64,000 nt of DNA from JAPOUP01 sp026708635 (lineage in GTDB: Bacteria > Pseudomonadota > Alphaproteobacteria > Rhodobacterales > Rhodobacteraceae). The notes beneath the pieces were generated by a model, which was not told where the DNA came from, did no database searches, and saw only the letters and a list, made by a program, of their open reading frames with translations. The stretch spans positions 2,604,001-2,668,000 of the forward strand of contig OZ241336.1 of assembly GCA_965200115.1 (NCBI GenBank). Reading direction: 5' to 3'. Shown piece by piece: positions 61,264 to 64,000 of the stretch; the first letter of the stretch is position 1; each line of letters starts with the position of its first letter. A program made the translations under genes and the position numbers.

Positions 61264-62151
61264 TCAGGAACCGTACCGGTCGGAGAAATAGTCCACCATT
61301 TGGGGTACCATCAACTCGCCGCGTCCCTGCGCGACGGCATCCGAGAGAGCGCCGAAGGCGCTTTCAGCCATTACGCTGGGTCCGCAGGCATCCAGCGCCA
61401 TCCGCCGGTAGTATCCCACGTCCTTCAGCGCATTCTTGATGGAAAACGCGAGCATATCCGGGTCACCGCCGACAGCGTAGGCCTTGATGAAATCCATCAT
61501 TCCGGATTTCAGCGGACCGGCCGACATAACCTCATAAAGCGTCCGCCTGTCGACTCCGGTGCGGTCCGCCATCACGAAAGCTTCCGCCATGGCGTTGGCC
61601 ACGCACTGCGCGAAGAAGTTGTTGATCAGCTTGATCGTATGGCCTGTCCCGATCGGACCCAGGTGAAAGACGTTCTTTCCCAAGTCATCAAGCACCGGTT
61701 TGACGCGGGAAAACGCCGCCCCGTCTCCCGCCCCCATTATGTTGATCATTCCCTCGCTGGCGTGTGCCGGCGTGCCTCCGATTGGCGCGTCCAGAAATTC
61801 TCCGCCCGCCCGCGCGACTTCCTCACCGAGCGCTCGGGTCGATTCCGGCAGCGACGTGCCAAAGTCAATCACGACCGCCCCTTTCCTGAGCCCGGCAATC
61901 ACCCCGTCAGGTCCGCGCATCCGGCTTTCGACCTGCTCGGAAGTCGCCATGCACAGCATCACGATATCGCTCGCGGCCGCGACCTCACGACCTGTCTTGA
62001 CCTCAACCGCGCCCCTGGCCACCGCCGCCTCGACGCCCGTGCGCGTGACATTGGCGGCCACCGTGAGTGAATGACCCATTTCCTGCAGCCGTCCAACCAA
62101 AGCCGAACCCATAAGGCCCAACCCAATGAAACCGATTCTAGCACCGTTCAT
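61264..62151 (-). CDS. NAD(P)-dependent beta-hydroxyacid dehydrogenase family protein
   Basis: 295 residues. RIGFIGLGLMGSALVGRLQE (dinucleotide fold), FLDAPIGGTPAHASEGMINI (substrate site), catalytic lysine in GTGHTIKLINNFFAQ, and C-terminal LAFSIKNALKDVGYYRRMAL. Same superfamily as MmsB at 36701-37576 but clearly a different member; substrate may be 2-hydroxy-3-oxopropionate or a related acid. No operon partner. Confidence 0.9.
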   Translation of the reverse strand: MNGARIGFIGLGLMGSALVGRLQEMGHSLTVAANVTRTGVEAAVARGAVEVKTGREVAAASDIVMLCMATSEQVESRMRGPDGVIAGLRKGAVVIDFGTSLPESTRALGEEVARAGGEFLDAPIGGTPAHASEGMINIMGAGDGAAFSRVKPVLDDLGKNVFHLGPIGTGHTIKLINNFFAQCVANAMAEAFVMADRTGVDRRTLYEVMSAGPLKSGMMDFIKAYAVGGDPDMLAFSIKNALKDVGYYRRMALDACGPSVMAESAFGALSDAVAQGRGELMVPQMVDYFSDRYGS

Positions 62152-62506
62152 CGCAAATCACTCCAATTCCATCGATGCATTAGGTCCGAAGCCCCCCCAA
62201 GAATATGAAACGGTTCCGGCGCTCTCGACGTAAGACGGCGACGGTCTTTCCGTCACAAGCTGTCCGGCAACCGCGGTCCATACCATCCTCACACCCGGGG
62301 ACTACCGAACCCTGAAGGAAGGGAATGCCAGCCGGGATCCAAACAATGCCGATAGCGGGACGGAATTCCCCGATCCACCGCAAACGACAGCATCCGGCCT
62401 TCGTGGATGACCGGGTAGACATTGTCGCATGGAGCGCAGGGCTCCTGAAGGTGCGCAAATCGTCCGGGCAGCGGCAAATCGCGCCGAATTCTCCTGTCCG
62501 GGACGC
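62152..62506. other. Gap between beta-hydroxyacid dehydrogenase and rpmG
   Basis: About 355 bp, downstream of rpmG; no gene or clear terminator seen. Confidence 0.35.
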
Positions 62507-62674
62507 CTACTTTATTTTGCCTTCCCGGTATTCGACATGCCTGCGCGCGACGGGATCGTATTTCCGCACCACCATCTTTTCGGTCATTTTGCGCGAATTT
62601 TTCCGGGTGACGTAGAAATGGCCGGTATCGGCGGTGGAGTTCAGGCGAATCTTGATCGTTGTGGGTTTTGCCAT
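62507..62674 (-). CDS. rpmG: 50S ribosomal protein L33
   Basis: 55 residues: MAKPTTIKIRLNSTADTGHF, YVTRKNSRKMTEKMVVRKYD, PVARRHVEYREGKIK. The sequence and length are those of alphaproteobacterial L33 without the zinc cysteines. Start at 62674 has a purine-rich ribosome-binding site (AAGAGATATGG) upstream. Confidence 0.96.
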   Translation of the reverse strand: MAKPTTIKIRLNSTADTGHFYVTRKNSRKMTEKMVVRKYDPVARRHVEYREGKIK

Positions 62675-62811
62675 ATCTCTTGCTCCCTGGAAGGACGGCA
62701 CGCGCCGACCCGAAATCCCTCAGGTCCCGCGAATGACCCGGCCAGACGCCAAAGTCAACTGAATTCGTGCCGGTGCGGTGGCGCCGAACCGACCGATGGC
62801 TCCCGGTCAAA

Positions 62812-63200
62812 CGCACGGACGGCCTGTAAGCCGGATTCTGTCCCCGGCGGCGGTCACCGCCGTTGGACGGCCATTCATCTTCGACGCCTGTCTCCAGACG
62901 CCTGTTGCTGCCTACCCGGATCCCCGGAGCCAAAGCCTCTCCGCGGACACGCCGCGCGGGATCCCTATTCGGCATTGCTCCCGGTGGGGCTTGCCATGCC
63001 GGTCCGGTTGCCCGGACCGCGGTGGGCTCTTACCCCACCGTTTCACCCTTGCCCGGAATTTCCGGGCGGTCTGTTCTCTGTGGCGCTTTCCCTCGGATTG
63101 CCCCGGCCGGGCGTTACCCGGCACCGTTGCTTTGTGGAGTCCGGACTTTCCTCCGATGGCGGCTTCATCAACCATCAGCGACCGTCCAGCCATCCGTGCG
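62812..63200 (-). ncRNA. rnpB: RNase P RNA (bacterial class A)
   Basis: The minus strand contains GAGGAAAGTCCGGACTCCA (5' conserved region) and ends in ACAGAATCCGGCTTACAGG (3' conserved region), both invariant RNase P RNA elements. The ends pair as helix P1: 5' CGCACGGAUGGCU with 3' GGCCGUCCGUGCG, 13 bp including G-U pairs, which sets the limits at 63200 and 62812. GGGTAA/AGAGC-type and other core segments (GGTGGGGTAAGAGCCCACCG) lie between. Catalytic RNA that matures tRNA 5' ends. About 389 nt. Confidence 0.96.
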
Positions 63201-63221
63201 CCGGGGATAGTACGATCCGGC

Positions 63222-63923
63222 TCAGGACCGGTCAACCGGGAATCGACGAACCAGGTTCCTGATAGCCGTCAGGTCATCCGCGGTGACGCTTCCGTCCATA
63301 TGGGGGAGGAAGCGTCGTCGAAACGCCGCGAGCAGGGTTTCGGTCGCCACGTCCGGATACCCGAATTCCATCGCGGCCGCGCGGAATGCCGCATCGGGCG
63401 ATCCGGTTCCGGCCCGCCTTTCCGGCAGGGCCGTAAGGGAATGGGTCATTTCCTCCGGCCAGATCGAGAGATCGGCCAGCGCCAGCCGTCGCCAGTCAAA
63501 CTTCGGTCCGGGATCCCTCTTGCGGGCCGGGGCCATGTCGGAATGGGCGATAACCCGTGCCGGAGAGATCGACCAGCGTTTCATGATTCCGGCAAGAAGC
63601 GTCTCCAGCGCGGCCATCTGCGGTTCGGGAAACGGCGATCCGTCAACGTTGTCCAGTTCGATTCCGATCGACCGCGAGTTCACGTCCGTCACTCCGCCCC
63701 AGCTTCCCGCGCCAGCGTGCCATGCCCGCAAGTCCTCATTGACCAGACAGAATGTCTCACCATCTATCGCGATCAGGTAATGGGCCGAAACCTCGAAATC
63801 CGGCGAGCAGAGCCGCTCCAGCGCCGCCGCGGCGCTATCCATCGCCGTTCCGTGCAGCACTACGATGTCAGGGAGGGCGCCGCCGCGGCGGTGTCCGAAG
63901 TTCGGCGACGGGTGCTGGATCAA
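63222..63923 (-). CDS. N-acetylmuramoyl-L-alanine amidase (amidase_2 family)
   Basis: 233 residues. PDIVVLHGTAMDSAAAALER, VSAHYLIAIDGETFCLVNED, RAWHAGAGSWGGVTDVNSRS, IGIELDNVDG and ARVIAHSDMAPARKRDPGPK carry the zinc histidines (LHGT, IAHSD) and the terminal D of the AmiD/AmpD fold. Cuts the amide bond between MurNAc and the stem peptide. No signal peptide is evident, so cytoplasmic recycling is possible. Start TTG 63923 overlaps the upstream gene's stop (TTGA). Lies 21 bp before rnpB on the same strand. Confidence 0.93.
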   Translation of the reverse strand: MIQHPSPNFGHRRGGALPDIVVLHGTAMDSAAAALERLCSPDFEVSAHYLIAIDGETFCLVNEDLRAWHAGAGSWGGVTDVNSRSIGIELDNVDGSPFPEPQMAALETLLAGIMKRWSISPARVIAHSDMAPARKRDPGPKFDWRRLALADLSIWPEEMTHSLTALPERRAGTGSPDAAFRAAAMEFGYPDVATETLLAAFRRRFLPHMDGSVTADDLTAIRNLVRRFPVDRS

Positions 63924-64000
63924 CGGGCCGCGGCCACGCTGTTACGGAAAGATGACGGATCCCACCCACACGCGAAGCCGTCGCCGTCGGGATCGAGACC
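63920..64000 (-). CDS. Excalibur calcium-binding-domain protein, C-terminal end
   Basis: Runs off the right edge. The 26 residues present read LDPDGDGFACGWDPSSFRNS then VAAAR and stop. DxDGDGxxCxxDP is the excalibur/EF-hand-like signature. Overlaps the amidase start by 4 bp; this pairing occurs in Rhodobacteraceae to my knowledge. The rest of the protein is outside the window. Confidence 0.8.
   Translation of the reverse strand, partial: GLDPDGDGFACGWDPSSFRNSVAAAR

Noticed and set aside
1..64000. CRISPR arrays, tRNA genes and riboswitches
   Set aside because: I looked for regularly spaced repeats, tRNA-like cloverleaf ends and known riboswitch cores in the gaps and saw none. The only regular array is the three-unit promoter repeat at 9022-9068, too short and without spacers of CRISPR size.

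Overview
The window is a GC-rich alphaproteobacterial chromosome segment. Gene content and order point to Rhodobacterales (Rhodobacteraceae, Roseobacter-like): folK-rpoZ-rsh-DUF2062-pdxJ, sfsA-map, a SAM methyltransferase followed by rnhA, RidA-GDPD-GNAT, the Lrp/DUF2849/cysI/cysH/DUF934/fpr sulfur locus, surE-pcm-LysM/M23, and rnpB next to an amidase and an excalibur protein. The assignment rests on recognising protein families and synteny by eye. No database search was run.

Layout. 1-8.7 kb is mostly housekeeping (SfsA, methionine aminopeptidase, PdxJ, Rsh, omega subunit, FolK, NYN protein, methyltransferase, RNase HI). 9-14.9 kb is an accessory island. It holds a Fic-family protein with a degenerate active site behind a set of 19-nt-spaced repeats, then a surface-glycan cluster (GT25, FkbM methyltransferase, GT8). 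The FkbM gene carries a 17-G run and the GT8 gene a 12-C run, the classic signature of slipped-strand phase variation, and the FkbM 3' end is interrupted by an IS30-family element. 14.9-20.4 kb returns to metabolic genes. 20.7-25.3 kb is a minus-strand polyamine/opine-type ABC importer operon with an enoyl-CoA hydratase. 25.5-31.1 kb is a second accessory island: an identical second IS30 copy, an AbiL-like ATPase/RloB pair (candidate phage defence), relics of an IS630 transposase and a serine recombinase, and an unusual AAA ATPase that has a paralogue at 44.6-45.8 kb.

31.4-38.8 kb is a valine/branched-chain catabolic run (mmsA, acyl-CoA dehydrogenase, 3-hydroxyisobutyryl-CoA hydrolase, mmsB) with an embedded YbdK-like carboxylate-amine ligase and a following cytochrome P450. 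38.9-43.6 kb is the sulfite reductase locus under a divergent Lrp/AsnC regulator. Its CysH-like protein has lost all the cysteines expected for catalysis or an Fe-S cluster. infC follows and appears to start with ATA. 47.6-58.3 kb holds two more Pot-type ABC importers, one with an Asp/Glu/hydantoin racemase, the other with a divergent SpuC-like putrescine aminotransferase. 58.5-64 kb is surE-pcm-nlpD-like, a beta-hydroxyacid dehydrogenase, rpmG, the RNase P RNA and an amidase.

The genes describe a heterotroph importing polyamines and related cations through three PotABCD-like systems and degrading valine. The genome shows recent IS30 activity, long non-coding gaps, gene relics and some pathway erosion. 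The best candidates for undescribed biology are the phase-variable glycan locus, the paralogous AAA ATPase family, the Fic operator, and the cysteine-less CysH.
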